Positions 13,794 through 22,786 are shown, counted from the first letter of the stretch. The stretch is 64,000 nt of DNA from Thermoplasmata archaeon (GCA_021817245.1 JAKAVQ010000011.1:1-64000), one strand, 5' to 3'. The notes: generated by a model from the letters alone, not told the origin. Made by a program: numbers and translations.

Positions 13794-15554
13794 CTAGCGC
13801 GGAGGTTCACGGCGCGCATCGGTCGCCTCGTCCTCGGTCACGACCGGAGCGATCTCGGGGAGCTCCGACGTGCCGCTGAAGAGCTCGGGAAGCTGCGTCG
13901 ACTGGAGTCCCTTGGCCTGCGAGAGGTCGACCGGAGCGAGCCCCGGCGAGCGTTCCCGCCAGCAGAGGCGGGCAACGGCGTCGAGGAGACGGCGGGGAAG
14001 GCCGAGGGAGCTCCCGATCCGGCGCACGTCCGCCTGGGTCAGCTCCCCGATCGCGGCGAGGATCAGGAAGTAGGCCGCAAACCCGATGACGACCGCGGTC
14101 AGGAGCTCGTACCAGCGGCTCACCGGGAAGAGATTGACGTGATTGATGAGCCAGAGCGAGGCAAAGGAGCCCGCGGCGCTCGCGAAGATGGCCACGATCG
14201 GCCACGGGCGGATGTGCACCCGGATCAGGCTCTCCATGAAGTAGGTGTTCAGCGCGAGCGCCGCGATCGAGGAGACCAGGACCGCGATGGAGGCGGCGAT
14301 CAGGCTGTCGCTCTGGGAGAAGATTCCGAGGAGCCCCCAGGGGGGCATGATCAGGGCCACCGTCCCGAGGAGCACGGCGACCTGCGTGCCCGTGATGTAC
14401 AGCTCGAGTCGCTGACGCCCGATCGCGTTGATGCTCGACTGGATGATCTGGCTTAGCGCGAGCGGAAGGGCCCCCACCACCAGGATCGCGAGCGGAAGCG
14501 ACCCCGGCACCGCGTACGCCGCGTTCTGGAAGACGTTGAGGAAGTTGAAGCGGTACGTCACGAGGGCGACGACGCCGGGAACGAGCAGCATCGCGGAGTA
14601 GCGGAGCGCCTGCCAGGTGCTTTGGCGCACCCCCTCGTACTCCCGACGAGCGTGCAGGCCGGCGAGGTACGGGAACAGCGGGGTCGTGACGGCGCCCGGG
14701 AGCGCGAGCACCAGGATGCGCCAGCCGTTCGCGGCCAGGAAGATCGACAGGTTAGCGCGACTCGGGCTCGCGGCCGTCACGATGAGCGGGATCATGTTGG
14801 TGACGACGTAGTTGAGCAACAGACTCGCCATCAGCGGCCAGGCGAAGCGGAAGAGCGCGAGCGCCTCCGACCTGCGGACGGCCCGCAACTTCGGGAGGAT
14901 CGCCGGCAGGCTGAACAACGCCGAGGCGCAGGCGCCGACCGCGTAGGCGATCGTGATCCCTTCGACCGTGTGATCGAAGTACGCCACGTAGAGGAGGACC
15001 GGGAGCCGGGCCAGCGCCTCGACCAGCGACGGGAACTGCGCCCGCAGCGAGTTGCCGAGACCGATGTACATCGAGTTGTACACGGTCGAGAACGACCAGA
15101 GGAGCGGCAGGGTGAGGAAGATGCCGAGCGACGTGAGCTCGCTCGAACCCCGGACGATCGAGCCCCCTCCGATCTCGATCGGAGCGATCACGAACAGGAT
15201 CAGGCCGGCCGCCCCAACCATCGAGAGCCGCACGGCCAGGTACGTCGCGGTGTTGCTCGTCGGGGGCCGGCCCCGCGCCAGGAAGTAGGTGTACGCGGTC
15301 CCGAGCCGGAGGTCCGCGACCCCGTTGATCGAAGAGCCCAGCAGGAGGAACAGCTGAGCGGTCCCGATCAGCGCCTGCCCGGCGGTGTCGATCCCGATCT
15401 GCTTGGCGAGCGCGATGCTCCCGATGAGGCCGATGAGCTGGATGGAGATGCTCGTGCCGAAGACCGCGCCCGAGCTCAGGGTGAGCGAATGCGCCGGACG
15501 GGGGACCGATGCCGCCCCGGGCGGAACCGAAGCGGGGACGTTCGACCCTTCCAC
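13794..15554 (-). CDS. Polysaccharide flippase-like membrane protein
   Basis: The 586-residue protein has about 14 hydrophobic segments and the layout of the Wzx/MATE-like (MVF) flippases: an early GAVFGTSISIQLIGLIGSIA, a repeated six-helix core, and a soluble C-terminal tail of about 90 residues. Such proteins move lipid-linked glycans across the membrane for N-glycosylation or surface polymers. No glycosyltransferase is adjacent. The GTG at 15554 is chosen because a TATA-like box sits 31 bases upstream. The long soluble tail is unusual. Confidence 0.85.
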   Translation of the reverse strand: MEGSNVPASVPPGAASVPRPAHSLTLSSGAVFGTSISIQLIGLIGSIALAKQIGIDTAGQALIGTAQLFLLLGSSINGVADLRLGTAYTYFLARGRPPTSNTATYLAVRLSMVGAAGLILFVIAPIEIGGGSIVRGSSELTSLGIFLTLPLLWSFSTVYNSMYIGLGNSLRAQFPSLVEALARLPVLLYVAYFDHTVEGITIAYAVGACASALFSLPAILPKLRAVRRSEALALFRFAWPLMASLLLNYVVTNMIPLIVTAASPSRANLSIFLAANGWRILVLALPGAVTTPLFPYLAGLHARREYEGVRQSTWQALRYSAMLLVPGVVALVTYRFNFLNVFQNAAYAVPGSLPLAILVVGALPLALSQIIQSSINAIGRQRLELYITGTQVAVLLGTVALIMPPWGLLGIFSQSDSLIAASIAVLVSSIAALALNTYFMESLIRVHIRPWPIVAIFASAAGSFASLWLINHVNLFPVSRWYELLTAVVIGFAAYFLILAAIGELTQADVRRIGSSLGLPRRLLDAVARLCWRERSPGLAPVDLSQAKGLQSTQLPELFSGTSELPEIAPVVTEDEATDARREPPR

Positions 15555-15584
15555 GGCGCACCGGAGACCGCCATGGCGAACGCC

Positions 15585-15594
15585 GATTCTTATG
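15585..15594 (-). promoter_or_regulatory. TATA-like box of the flippase gene
   Basis: CATAAGAATC on the minus strand lies 31-40 bases before the GTG at 15554 and supports that start. Confidence 0.45.
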
Positions 15595-15624
15595 TCCGTC
15601 GGTCGGAGGGGCAACCCGTCAGGC

Positions 15625-16029
15625 TCAGGCGCCGGGCCGCGAGGTCGGGGGGAGCTCCTCCGCCTCCCGTTCGTAGAGCTCGATCCACACCCCGTCCGCG
15701 TCCGAGAGGAAGGCGAGCCGATCGCCCCCTTCCCGGAAGGCCGGGATGCGCACCCGGGCGCCGAGCGCAAGGAGCCGTGGGATCCAGTCCTCCAGCCGAT
15801 TCACCCGGAACCCGAGATGGTCGAGCTCGTCCCCCTCCCGGTACGGAGGGTCGCCCGGATAGAAGTTCAACTCGAGGATGACCCCCGAATCGGGATCGAT
15901 CAGCTCCTGCCAGATGCCCCCGGCGGCCATCCGCCCGGAACGACCGAGGCGGAGGCCGAGACCTTCGGTGTAGAAACGGATCGACCGGGCGAGATCCCTG
16001 ACCCGGATGCCGGTGTACTCGAGGGGCAT
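15625..16029 (-). CDS. VOC / glyoxalase-type protein
   Basis: The 134-residue protein is a single complete VOC unit of two betaalphabetabetabeta modules: YTGIRVRDLARSIRFYTEGL at the start, an ILELNFYPGD strand, and LDHLGFRV and AFLSDADGVWIELYE in the second half. The metal ligands expected of a lactoylglutathione lyase-like fold (Glu in ILELN and WIELYE, His in LDHLGF) are present. A physiological substrate cannot be assigned. TTTAAAG about 34 bases upstream on the minus strand is a likely promoter. Confidence 0.88.
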   Translation of the reverse strand: MPLEYTGIRVRDLARSIRFYTEGLGLRLGRSGRMAAGGIWQELIDPDSGVILELNFYPGDPPYREGDELDHLGFRVNRLEDWIPRLLALGARVRIPAFREGGDRLAFLSDADGVWIELYEREAEELPPTSRPGA

Positions 16030-16106
16030 GACCGTCCGCTCGGCCGTGTCAGCTCCTCAGTACTTTAAACCCCCTGCGCCGCTCTCGCACGGGCTCGCGG
16101 GCAGGT

Positions 16107-16144
16107 AGTTAGCGTTAATTAATCATTCAAGTGACTTAATCATC
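16107..16144 (+). promoter_or_regulatory. AT-rich promoter/operator of the marR-MFS operon
   Basis: This is the most AT-rich spot of the region: GTTAATTAATCATTCAAGTG and the following ACTTAATCATC run up to the ATG at 16145. TTAATTAAT (16115-16123) lies where a TATA box should be for a leaderless transcript. ATTAA and TTAAT flank an imperfect CATTCAAGTG dyad, a plausible site for autorepression by the MarR protein. Confidence 0.6.
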
Positions 16145-16621
16145 ATGTTGCCCGGTCCCCGGTCCGTTCGAGACACGGACCTCTGGCCCGCCCTGGAGGA
16201 GACGTTCGGAGAGATGCGCCGCCTGATGGTGGACTCCCTTCGTGCACGGGACCTCTCGGTCGGCCAGTTCATGACGATCCACCGGGTCTGCACGATGGGC
16301 GAGCTCCGAGTCTCCGTCCTCGCGAACGAGATCGGCATCTCCCGGCCGGCGGCGACGGCCCTCGTCGCTTCGCTCGAACGGAAGGGCTGGGTCCGCCGGG
16401 CCCGGTCGGCCTCGGATCGAAGGGGCGTGGTCGTTCGCCTGACCCCTCGGGCTACCCGCACCCTAACAGTCTTCGACCGTGAGTTTGCCGCGGTCGTTCG
16501 GCGGACGATGGCGACCCTTCCGAAGGCGGAGCGGGACGGGGCGGCCTCGACCCTTCGGACGCTCAATCGGGGGCTGCGCGAGCATCGCCAGCACCCCCGA
16601 CGGGGGCCCGACTCCCGATGA
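16145..16621 (+). CDS. MarR-family transcriptional regulator
   Basis: The 158-residue protein has the MarR winged-helix core: VSVLANEIGISRPAATALVA as helix-turn-helix, then LERKGWVRRARSASDRRGVVVRLTPRA as the wing. Flanking helices for dimerisation are present at both ends. It probably represses its own operon, which continues with an efflux pump, and releases DNA when a toxic ligand binds. The stop codon overlaps the next start (ATGA). Confidence 0.92.
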   Translation: MLPGPRSVRDTDLWPALEETFGEMRRLMVDSLRARDLSVGQFMTIHRVCTMGELRVSVLANEIGISRPAATALVASLERKGWVRRARSASDRRGVVVRLTPRATRTLTVFDREFAAVVRRTMATLPKAERDGAASTLRTLNRGLREHRQHPRRGPDSR

Positions 16622-18129
16622 CCCTCCCCGCGGTCGCGGTCTCCCCCACCGCCTCGGAATCCACCTTCGACTCCCGCTACGCCCGGCGAGTGATGTTCAT
16701 CCTCGCCGGCATCGTCACGCTGGTACTCTACATCGAGGGCATGCTGACGCCGTCGCTGCAAACCATCCAGACCGAGTTCGGGATCACCACCGGACAGGCG
16801 AGCCTGATCCTCTCCTCCTACATCGTGACCGGGGTCGCGCTGAGTCCCGTCGTGGGGAAGCTCGGCGACATCTATGGGAAGAAGCGGGTCCTCACGATCG
16901 TGATGCTGGTCTACGCGGTCTGCGTGTCGGTCACCGGGTTCTCCCCCAACTACTCCTTCATGGTCGCGGCCCGGGCGTTCCAGGGCGTGGGCCTCACGAT
17001 CTTCCCCCTCGGCATGAGCCTCGTCCGGGAGGAGTTCCCTCGAGAGCTGGTTCCCCGGGCCCAGGGGTTCTTGAGCGCGATGTTCGGCGCCGGCTTCGCG
17101 ATCAGCCTCCCCCTGGGGGCGTGGGTTTCGGACAGCTATGGGTGGAGGACGACGTACCACTCGGCGATCCCGTTCGTCGTGATCCTCGCCGTCCTGATCG
17201 TGCTCTATGTCCGGGAGTCGCAGTATCGCCGTCCGGAGACCCGGGTCGACTACGTCGGCGCCTCCCTGCTCGGGGGCTCGCTCGCCCTCCTCGTCCTCGC
17301 GCTCTCGGAAGGGGCGAGCTGGGGCTGGCTGGCCGCCCCGACCCTCGCGCTTTTCATCCTCGGCGGCGCCCTGCTCGCCCCGCTCGCCTGGTACGAGGCC
17401 TGGTACCACGCCCGGGGGGGTGAAGCGATCCTCGACCGAAAGCTGCTGAAGCAGCGGAACGTGGCGGTCACGAACATCCTCGGAGCCGTCGCGGGCCTCG
17501 GGATGTACCTGGCGCTGCTCTCGATGGTCTACCTGCTCGAGCTCCCCTCAGCTTCGGGAGGTTACGGGGAATCGATCTTCGGGGCCGGGATCTCGCTCGT
17601 CCCGCTCGCAGTCGGGATGCTGATCTTTGCGGCGGTCGCCGGCGTGCTCGTCTCTCGAGTCGGAACGCGTCCGATGACCGCCATCGGGGCCGCGATCACC
17701 GCCGCTGCGTTCGTGGCCGCGATCCCTCACCACTCGCTCGACACGCTGCTCGTGGTGGAGTTCTTCATCGGCGCCGGGATCGGCATCGTGAACGCGGGAA
17801 TGATCAACCTGCTGGTGCTCACGGTCGATCCCCGCGAGATGGGCCTCGCGACCTCGATGTCGTCGGTCTTCCGGAACGTCGGAAGCTCGATCGGGGCGCC
17901 CCTCTCCGGCTCGCTCCTGGCGACCTTCGTGACCGGCCTGGTCCTGCCCGGGTTCGGCCCGCTGCCGTCGTTCCTCGCGTTCCAGGTCTCCTTCGGCATC
18001 GCCGCGGCCGCGTTCCTGTTCGCGGGAGGTTTCGTTGCGTTCGGACGCGAGGTGCTGGGTCGGGGGGTCGATCGGACCCAGGGGGCGGCCGACGCGGCAC
18101 CCGTCGCGTCGGTCTCCCTCGCGGATTAG
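16618..18129 (+). CDS. MFS multidrug efflux transporter (DHA2-like, 14 helices)
   Basis: The 503-residue protein has about 14 membrane helices and the MFS motif A-like loop GKLGDIYGKKRVLT between helices 2 and 3, plus FQGVGLTIFPLGMSLVREEFP. The helix count and its position behind marR fit drug:proton antiporters of the DHA2 group. Co-transcription and coupling with marR are indicated by the four-base overlap. Confidence 0.92.
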   Translation: MTLPAVAVSPTASESTFDSRYARRVMFILAGIVTLVLYIEGMLTPSLQTIQTEFGITTGQASLILSSYIVTGVALSPVVGKLGDIYGKKRVLTIVMLVYAVCVSVTGFSPNYSFMVAARAFQGVGLTIFPLGMSLVREEFPRELVPRAQGFLSAMFGAGFAISLPLGAWVSDSYGWRTTYHSAIPFVVILAVLIVLYVRESQYRRPETRVDYVGASLLGGSLALLVLALSEGASWGWLAAPTLALFILGGALLAPLAWYEAWYHARGGEAILDRKLLKQRNVAVTNILGAVAGLGMYLALLSMVYLLELPSASGGYGESIFGAGISLVPLAVGMLIFAAVAGVLVSRVGTRPMTAIGAAITAAAFVAAIPHHSLDTLLVVEFFIGAGIGIVNAGMINLLVLTVDPREMGLATSMSSVFRNVGSSIGAPLSGSLLATFVTGLVLPGFGPLPSFLAFQVSFGIAAAAFLFAGGFVAFGREVLGRGVDRTQGAADAAPVASVSLAD

Positions 18130-18179
18130 GGGCTCCCGGGAGAACCCACCCGCGTCGAAGACCACCGCCCGGAGAGAGG

Positions 18180-18339
18180 TGGGAGCACGGGGATTTGAAC
18201 CCCGATATGCGGGTCTCTCCGCGCGCTCCAGTCACTCGTCACAGGGACGCACCGCGCCCCTCCGCAGACCCTAATCCCAGGGGATCGTTCGATCGCCCTG
18301 ACTGGAGCCCGCTGGTCTGCCAAGTTAGCCTATGCTCCC
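18180..18339 (-). tRNA. tRNA-Trp (CCA) with an 87-base intron
   Basis: Read on the minus strand, the 5' exon (18339-18302) is acceptor GGGAGCA, D arm, anticodon 5' stem GCGGG and CTCCAG. The 3' exon (18214-18180) is A, CCCGC, T arm CGGGGTTCAAATCCCCG, TGCTCCC and discriminator A. The anticodon is CCA. The intron 18301-18215 lies after position 37. GGG/CCC, then CTCC paired with GGAG, flanked by three-base bulges AGT and AGA, form the bulge-helix-bulge cut by the archaeal splicing endonuclease. Introns in tRNA-Trp at this position are common in archaea. Confidence 0.93.
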
Positions 18340-18433
18340 ACGCTCGACCCCGGGAGTCTCTGGGAAGATAGCCTTTGTCGTACGGTGACCGGGCCCGCCG
18401 AACGACCGCCGGGGCAAGGACGGCGCGGCGGAA

Positions 18434-18441
18434 CGTTTATG
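18434..18441 (+). promoter_or_regulatory. TATA-like box of the ABC importer operon
   Basis: CGTTTATG lies 26-33 bases before the ATG at 18467, the correct spacing for a leaderless archaeal transcript. CGTTT recurs 16 bases later and might form part of an operator. Confidence 0.5.
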
Positions 18442-18466
18442 TGAAACCACGTTTGCCCTAAATCCA

Positions 18467-19483
18467 ATGTCCTTTAATCCAGCCCCCAAACCGCGCGGAT
18501 CCGCCCGAGCCGTCCCTCTCGCGACCGTCCTCGTGATCGCGGTCGTCGTCGCCGGCGCGGCGGTCGCGGGCACCGCCGCCTACTTCACGCAGAACGGCTC
18601 GGGTCCGGGAACGCCCGGCAGCGTCACTCTGACCGACGATCTGGGACGCACCGTGACGGTCCCCTACGACCCGGCGCGCGTGGCCGTCCTCAGCCCGAGC
18701 ATCATGGACGAGGTCTATCGGCTCGGGCTTCGTTCCCATGTGGTCGCGGTCGATTGTTACGCCGCGGCGTTCGGAGGGCTCTCCGCCGACTATTCCCCCG
18801 ACCAGATCGCTCTCTGGAACCTCTCCCCGTCGATGTGCGTGCAGGTCGGACCCACCTTCGTTCCCGAGATGCTCGCGAACCTGACGCCCTCGCTCGTCCT
18901 CGCCTCGACGATCGTCTCGATCGCGGCCGTGGAGCAGATCACGAGCCTCCTGCACATCCCCGTGGTGATGCTCCAGCCGCCGACGCTGAGCGGCATCCTC
19001 GTGGACGACAGCATGATCGGGGAGATCTTCGGGGTCGCTCCCGCCACCGCGACGCTGAACGCGGCATTGAGTGCGGAGCTCTACCGGGCCACCAATCTCA
19101 CGTCCTCCGTCTCGTTCCCCTACGTCCTCGTCACCTACTCGGTCGACGGGAACGGCTACTGGACGTTCGGCCCCGGAACTTTCGGCGAGTCGCTGATCGA
19201 GCTGGCGGGAGCGACGAGCATCGCCGCGAACACGACGACCCCGTACCCCGAGCTCTCCGCCGCCCAGGTACTGTTCGCGAACCCCCACTTCATCGTCTAT
19301 GGGGAGGGCTTTGGGTTGAACGAGAGCGCCTACGCCGGGGGTCCCGATTGGTCGCAGTTCGGAGCGGTCCAGTCCGGCAACGTGAGCGGCATCGACTCGA
19401 ACTGGATCACCGAACCCGACCCCACCATGATCCTCGAGGGCTTGCCGGCCCTGGTCGCCGCCTTCCACCCGGGTGCCGCCTGA
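18467..19483 (+). CDS. ABC importer substrate-binding protein (cobalamin/Fe-chelate type)
   Basis: The 338-residue protein starts with a basic N-terminus and one hydrophobic anchor (ATVLVIAVVVAGAAVAGTAA), then a Gly/Ser linker, then the periplasmic-binding fold of the BtuF/FhuD group: VTLTDDLGRTVTVPYDPARV, a long central helix, and VLFANPHFIVYGEG. No lipobox cysteine is present, so it is probably held by its N-terminal helix outside the membrane. The ligand may be cobalamin, haem or a siderophore. It is the first gene of a three-gene importer operon. Confidence 0.9.
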   Translation: MSFNPAPKPRGSARAVPLATVLVIAVVVAGAAVAGTAAYFTQNGSGPGTPGSVTLTDDLGRTVTVPYDPARVAVLSPSIMDEVYRLGLRSHVVAVDCYAAAFGGLSADYSPDQIALWNLSPSMCVQVGPTFVPEMLANLTPSLVLASTIVSIAAVEQITSLLHIPVVMLQPPTLSGILVDDSMIGEIFGVAPATATLNAALSAELYRATNLTSSVSFPYVLVTYSVDGNGYWTFGPGTFGESLIELAGATSIAANTTTPYPELSAAQVLFANPHFIVYGEGFGLNESAYAGGPDWSQFGAVQSGNVSGIDSNWITEPDPTMILEGLPALVAAFHPGAA

Positions 19484-20597
19484 GTTCGGTCGCGGGCCCG
19501 TGCTCCCCGCCCCGGCCTCCCGTCATCGACAGAGACTCACGGGCCGACCCTGGACCATCGCGGGGCTTGCCGGGGCCGGACTGGTCCTGCTCGCGCTCTC
19601 GTCGCTCCTAGGGACCGTCCCGGTCCCGCTCGCGGCCGGCCTCCGCATCCTCGTCCACCAGCTCTCGGGGGGCGCCCTCTTCCCGTCAACCTGCGCCGGC
19701 ACCGGGGTTTCCGTCCCCGACTGTTCGACGCTGACGTTCATCGTCTGGCAGCTGTACCTTCCCGAGGTCCTCCTCGCGCTGGTGGTCGGCGCGGCCCTCG
19801 GCCTGTCGGGGGGGGCGCTCCAGGGGATCTTCCGCAATCCGCTCGCCGACCCGTTCCTGCTCGGTATCTCGAGCGGAGGCACGCTCGGAGCGGCGATCCT
19901 GTACGTCTACCGCATCGAGGTGGCCCAGGCCGACCTCTACCTCCCGCTCTTCGCCTTCGTGGGGTCGGTCGCGACCGGCCTCCTCATTCTCGCGGTCGCT
20001 CGCGGGCGTTCGAGCTCGGTCGAAACCCTGCTGCTGACCGGGGTGGCGATCGCCAACCTCCTGAGCGCCCTCCTCTCGCTCGTCCTCCTGTACAACCCGG
20101 TGGGCGGGGAGCAGGTCAGCTTCTGGCTGCTCGGGAACCTGGGGCTCGCCTCCTGGAGCGTCGACGGCCTCGCCTTCGGCGTCGTCCTCGCGCTGGGCGC
20201 GCTGCTCGCGCTCTTCGGCCAGGACCTGAATTTGCTTCAGCTCGGTGCCGATGTCGCCCAGAGCGCGGGCGTCGAGGCGGGCCGAGTGCGCCTTAAGGTG
20301 ATCCTCCTCGCGTCGACGATCACGGCAATCGCGGTCGCGTTCACGGGAGTGATCGGGTTCGTGGGGCTCGTTTCCCCCCACGTGGTGCGGCGGCTCGTGG
20401 GCTCCGATTACCGGGTCGTCCTGCCCGGGTCCGCCTTGGTCGGCGCCGCCCTCCTCCTGAGCGCGCGGGACGTCAGCTACCTCGCGTTCCCCTCCTCGGT
20501 CTTTCCCATCGGCATCTTCACGGCGTTCTTCGGGGTCCCGTTCTTCCTCTTCCTCCTCTACCGCCAACGAAGGCTCACCCCCATGGGAACGCGATGA
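19473..20597 (+). CDS. FecCD/BtuC-type ABC importer permease
   Basis: The 374-residue membrane protein has about ten helices and family motifs: GAALGLSGGALQGIFRNPLADPFLLGISSGGTLGAA near residue 110 and FTGVIGFVGLVSPHVVRRLVGSDYR near residue 290. The latter loop contacts the ATPase. The GTG start overlaps the binding-protein gene by 11 bases, and the ATPase start overlaps its end by four, so the three are coupled. Confidence 0.94.
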   Translation: MPPEFGRGPVLPAPASRHRQRLTGRPWTIAGLAGAGLVLLALSSLLGTVPVPLAAGLRILVHQLSGGALFPSTCAGTGVSVPDCSTLTFIVWQLYLPEVLLALVVGAALGLSGGALQGIFRNPLADPFLLGISSGGTLGAAILYVYRIEVAQADLYLPLFAFVGSVATGLLILAVARGRSSSVETLLLTGVAIANLLSALLSLVLLYNPVGGEQVSFWLLGNLGLASWSVDGLAFGVVLALGALLALFGQDLNLLQLGADVAQSAGVEAGRVRLKVILLASTITAIAVAFTGVIGFVGLVSPHVVRRLVGSDYRVVLPGSALVGAALLLSARDVSYLAFPSSVFPIGIFTAFFGVPFFLFLLYRQRRLTPMGTR

Positions 20598-21922
20598 CCG
20601 CGGCGAGGTCCCCCCCTCCCCTCGTGGTCCGTCGGACAACGGTCCGCTACGGGGATCGCGTGGGAGTCCAGGACCTGGACCTCGCGGTCGGCGCGGGAGA
20701 GTTCGTCGCGCTCACCGGGCCGAACGGCTCCGGAAAGACGACCGTCCTCCGGGCGGTCCTCGGCTTCCTCTCCCCAACGCAAGGCTCGGTCGAGGTGTTC
20801 GGCCGCCCGGTGGAGGCGCTATCGATCCGGGAGCGGGCGCGGACGATCGCGTGGGTCCCCCAGGAGGAGTCGCTGCGGGACGACGTCCCCCTCGAGGAGT
20901 ACGTCCTCTACGGTCGGTACCCGTTCCACAGCTTCCTCGACCGCGAGACCCCGGCGGAACGGGCCGGGGTCCGCGCGCTCTTGCGCGAGCTCGCTCTTGA
21001 GGACCGGGCTCGGGACGGGGTCCTCTCGCTGAGCGGCGGGGAGCGCCAACGCGCGGTGCTCGCCCGGGCACTGGCCCAGGAGACCCCGCTGCTGCTCCTC
21101 GACGAACCGACTTCGCATCTCGACATCGGCCACCAACTCGACCTCCTGAGCCGGGTCCGTGCCCGGACCCGGGCGACCGGCGTGGCGGTCGTCGCGGCGC
21201 TGCACGACCTGAACCTCGCCGCCCGTTTCGCCGATCGCATCGTGGTGCTCTCCCACGGCCGTCGCGTGGCCGACGGAACTCCCTCCGCCGTCCTTTCCGT
21301 CGAGCTCCTCGCGCGGGTCTGGGGGGTCGGCGCGGACCTTGAGCGGGACCGGCGGACCGGTCTTCCGTACCTCGTCCCTCACCAGATCTCGGTCGCGCCG
21401 GCGTCGAGCGAACCTCCGGCGTCGCTGGGACCGGTGCACGTGGTCGGGGGCGGTGGCGCCGCGGCCCCGATCCTCCGTCGGCTCGTCGACGCCGGCTACC
21501 TCGTGACCGCGGGCGCTCTCCATCTCCTCGACTCCGATACCGAGATCGCTCAGGCGCTCGGAGTCCCGACCGCCCTCGAGAGCCCGTTCGCTCCCCTCGG
21601 GGAGGAGGTCCGGTCGCGGCACCGGGCACTGCTCTCCCGGGCCAAGGTCATCACGGTCGCCCCGTTCGCGGTCGGGCCGTCGAACCTCGCGAACCTGGAG
21701 GACGTTGGGCCGTTCGTCGCCCGGACCCCCACCTACCTACTGCGGTCCCCACCGATCCGAGAGCGGGACTTCGCCGAGGGGCGGGCCGAGGTCGCGTACG
21801 GGGAGCTCCTTCGGGCCGGGGCCCACGAGGTCGACGATCTGGCCGGGCTAATGCGCGAGCTCGCGCGGGCCCTACCGAACTCCGTCCCGCCGGCCCCTGC
21901 GGCCACGAGGGAGACGCCCTAG
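20594..21922 (+). CDS. FecE/BtuD-type ATPase with C-terminal extra domain
   Basis: Residues 1-260 are an ABC ATPase: Walker A GPNGSGKT, Q-loop VPQEESLRDDVPLEEYVLYGR, signature LSGGERQR, Walker B LLLLDEP and switch AALHDLNLA. Residues about 275-430 form an added domain with a Rossmann-like glycine motif VHVVGGGGAAAPILRRL. Similar extensions occur in some archaeal BtuD/HmuV homologues; a nucleotide- or substrate-sensing role is possible but unproven. The end overlaps the convergent regulator gene by 51 bases. Confidence 0.92.
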   Translation: MTAARSPPPLVVRRTTVRYGDRVGVQDLDLAVGAGEFVALTGPNGSGKTTVLRAVLGFLSPTQGSVEVFGRPVEALSIRERARTIAWVPQEESLRDDVPLEEYVLYGRYPFHSFLDRETPAERAGVRALLRELALEDRARDGVLSLSGGERQRAVLARALAQETPLLLLDEPTSHLDIGHQLDLLSRVRARTRATGVAVVAALHDLNLAARFADRIVVLSHGRRVADGTPSAVLSVELLARVWGVGADLERDRRTGLPYLVPHQISVAPASSEPPASLGPVHVVGGGGAAAPILRRLVDAGYLVTAGALHLLDSDTEIAQALGVPTALESPFAPLGEEVRSRHRALLSRAKVITVAPFAVGPSNLANLEDVGPFVARTPTYLLRSPPIRERDFAEGRAEVAYGELLRAGAHEVDDLAGLMRELARALPNSVPPAPAATRETP

Positions 21923-22753
21923 GGAACGGACCGGACGGACGTCCAGCGGAGGGGGCACCACCACCGAGAATGCCGAGAGGAGGTCGGGGAGGTCCCGGTC
22001 GAGCACGACGATCAGGCTGGGGACCCCTATCCGGGCGGCTTCGAGACAGGCCGCCCCGACCGCGAAGCGGACGATCGGGCGGTCGGCCGATCGCCGGAGG
22101 GAGTGGTACGCTTCCAGCCCTTGGGCCGCGACCAGCGCGGGAGCCGAAGGGAGCTCCCGACGCAGCCGCCGCTCGAGCTGAGGGTCCGCAAGGTCGGCAT
22201 CGGAGAGGGTACGCACCGACACCCGCGCCGGGACGATCGGAACGATGCCGCCCAGCTCGGAGATCTCCACGAGGGTTCCCCCCGCGGCCCCGCGGGTCGC
22301 CCGGCCGTGGGAGGGGCCGTTCCCGCCCGGCCGGGCAGTGAGCACTCCGTCCCGGATCTCGAGCGAGACCGGCGCCCCGGCTTCGAGGTCGGACCCGGCG
22401 ATCGCCCGACAGGACCGGATGACGTGGAGACGGTCGATCCGCTCCCGAACGTCGTCGGTCAGCCGTCCCAGACTTCCGTGGAGCCACGCGACGCCTTCGA
22501 CGGTGGGCCGATAGTGACCGTCGCGGACCTCGACCAGCCCCCGTTGTTTCAGCTGGCGGAACGAATGCGAGGCCGCCTGGACCGTGAGCCCGAGACGCGC
22601 GGCGACCGGCCGCAGCTGGGTCGGCTCCCGGGTCGCGCACTCGTAGAGGAAGAGGAGCTCGGTGACCGTTCCGCTCCGGCGAAGCTCGGCGAGCCCTTCT
22701 CCGGGTTCCGGACGCGAGCCCGCTCTCGCCACGCCGGGCGGAGCCGAACGCAC
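21872..22753 (-). CDS. Winged-helix transcriptional regulator
   Basis: Residues about 28-95 form a winged helix: ELLFLYECATREPTQLRPVA, then LGLTVQAASHSFRQLKQRGLV as recognition region and EVRDGHYRPTVEGVAWL as wing. The remaining 190 residues have no motif I can name but look like a ligand-binding alpha/beta domain (GVPSLIVVLDRDLPDLLSA). It is convergent with the importer operon and overlaps its last gene, so it may regulate that uptake system; this is inference from position. The start may be GTG at 22753 or GTG at 22732. Confidence 0.72.
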   Translation of the reverse strand: MRSAPPGVARAGSRPEPGEGLAELRRSGTVTELLFLYECATREPTQLRPVAARLGLTVQAASHSFRQLKQRGLVEVRDGHYRPTVEGVAWLHGSLGRLTDDVRERIDRLHVIRSCRAIAGSDLEAGAPVSLEIRDGVLTARPGGNGPSHGRATRGAAGGTLVEISELGGIVPIVPARVSVRTLSDADLADPQLERRLRRELPSAPALVAAQGLEAYHSLRRSADRPIVRFAVGAACLEAARIGVPSLIVVLDRDLPDLLSAFSVVVPPPLDVRPVRSLGRLPRGRRGRRDGVR

Positions 22754-22786
22754 TAAAAGGCTCTTGCCCGGCCGGACAAACGCCGT

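Noticed and set aside
14617-15881. Long plus-strand frames opposite the flippase
   Set aside because: These are antisense shadows of a clear membrane-protein gene; similar long frames opposite lhr, trm1, EF-2 and polB were dismissed for the same reason.
18215-18301. Box C/D guide RNA inside the tRNA-Trp intron
   Set aside because: A box C-like GTGACGA is present but no clear box D or C'/D' pair, so the known guide-RNA intron type is not supported.
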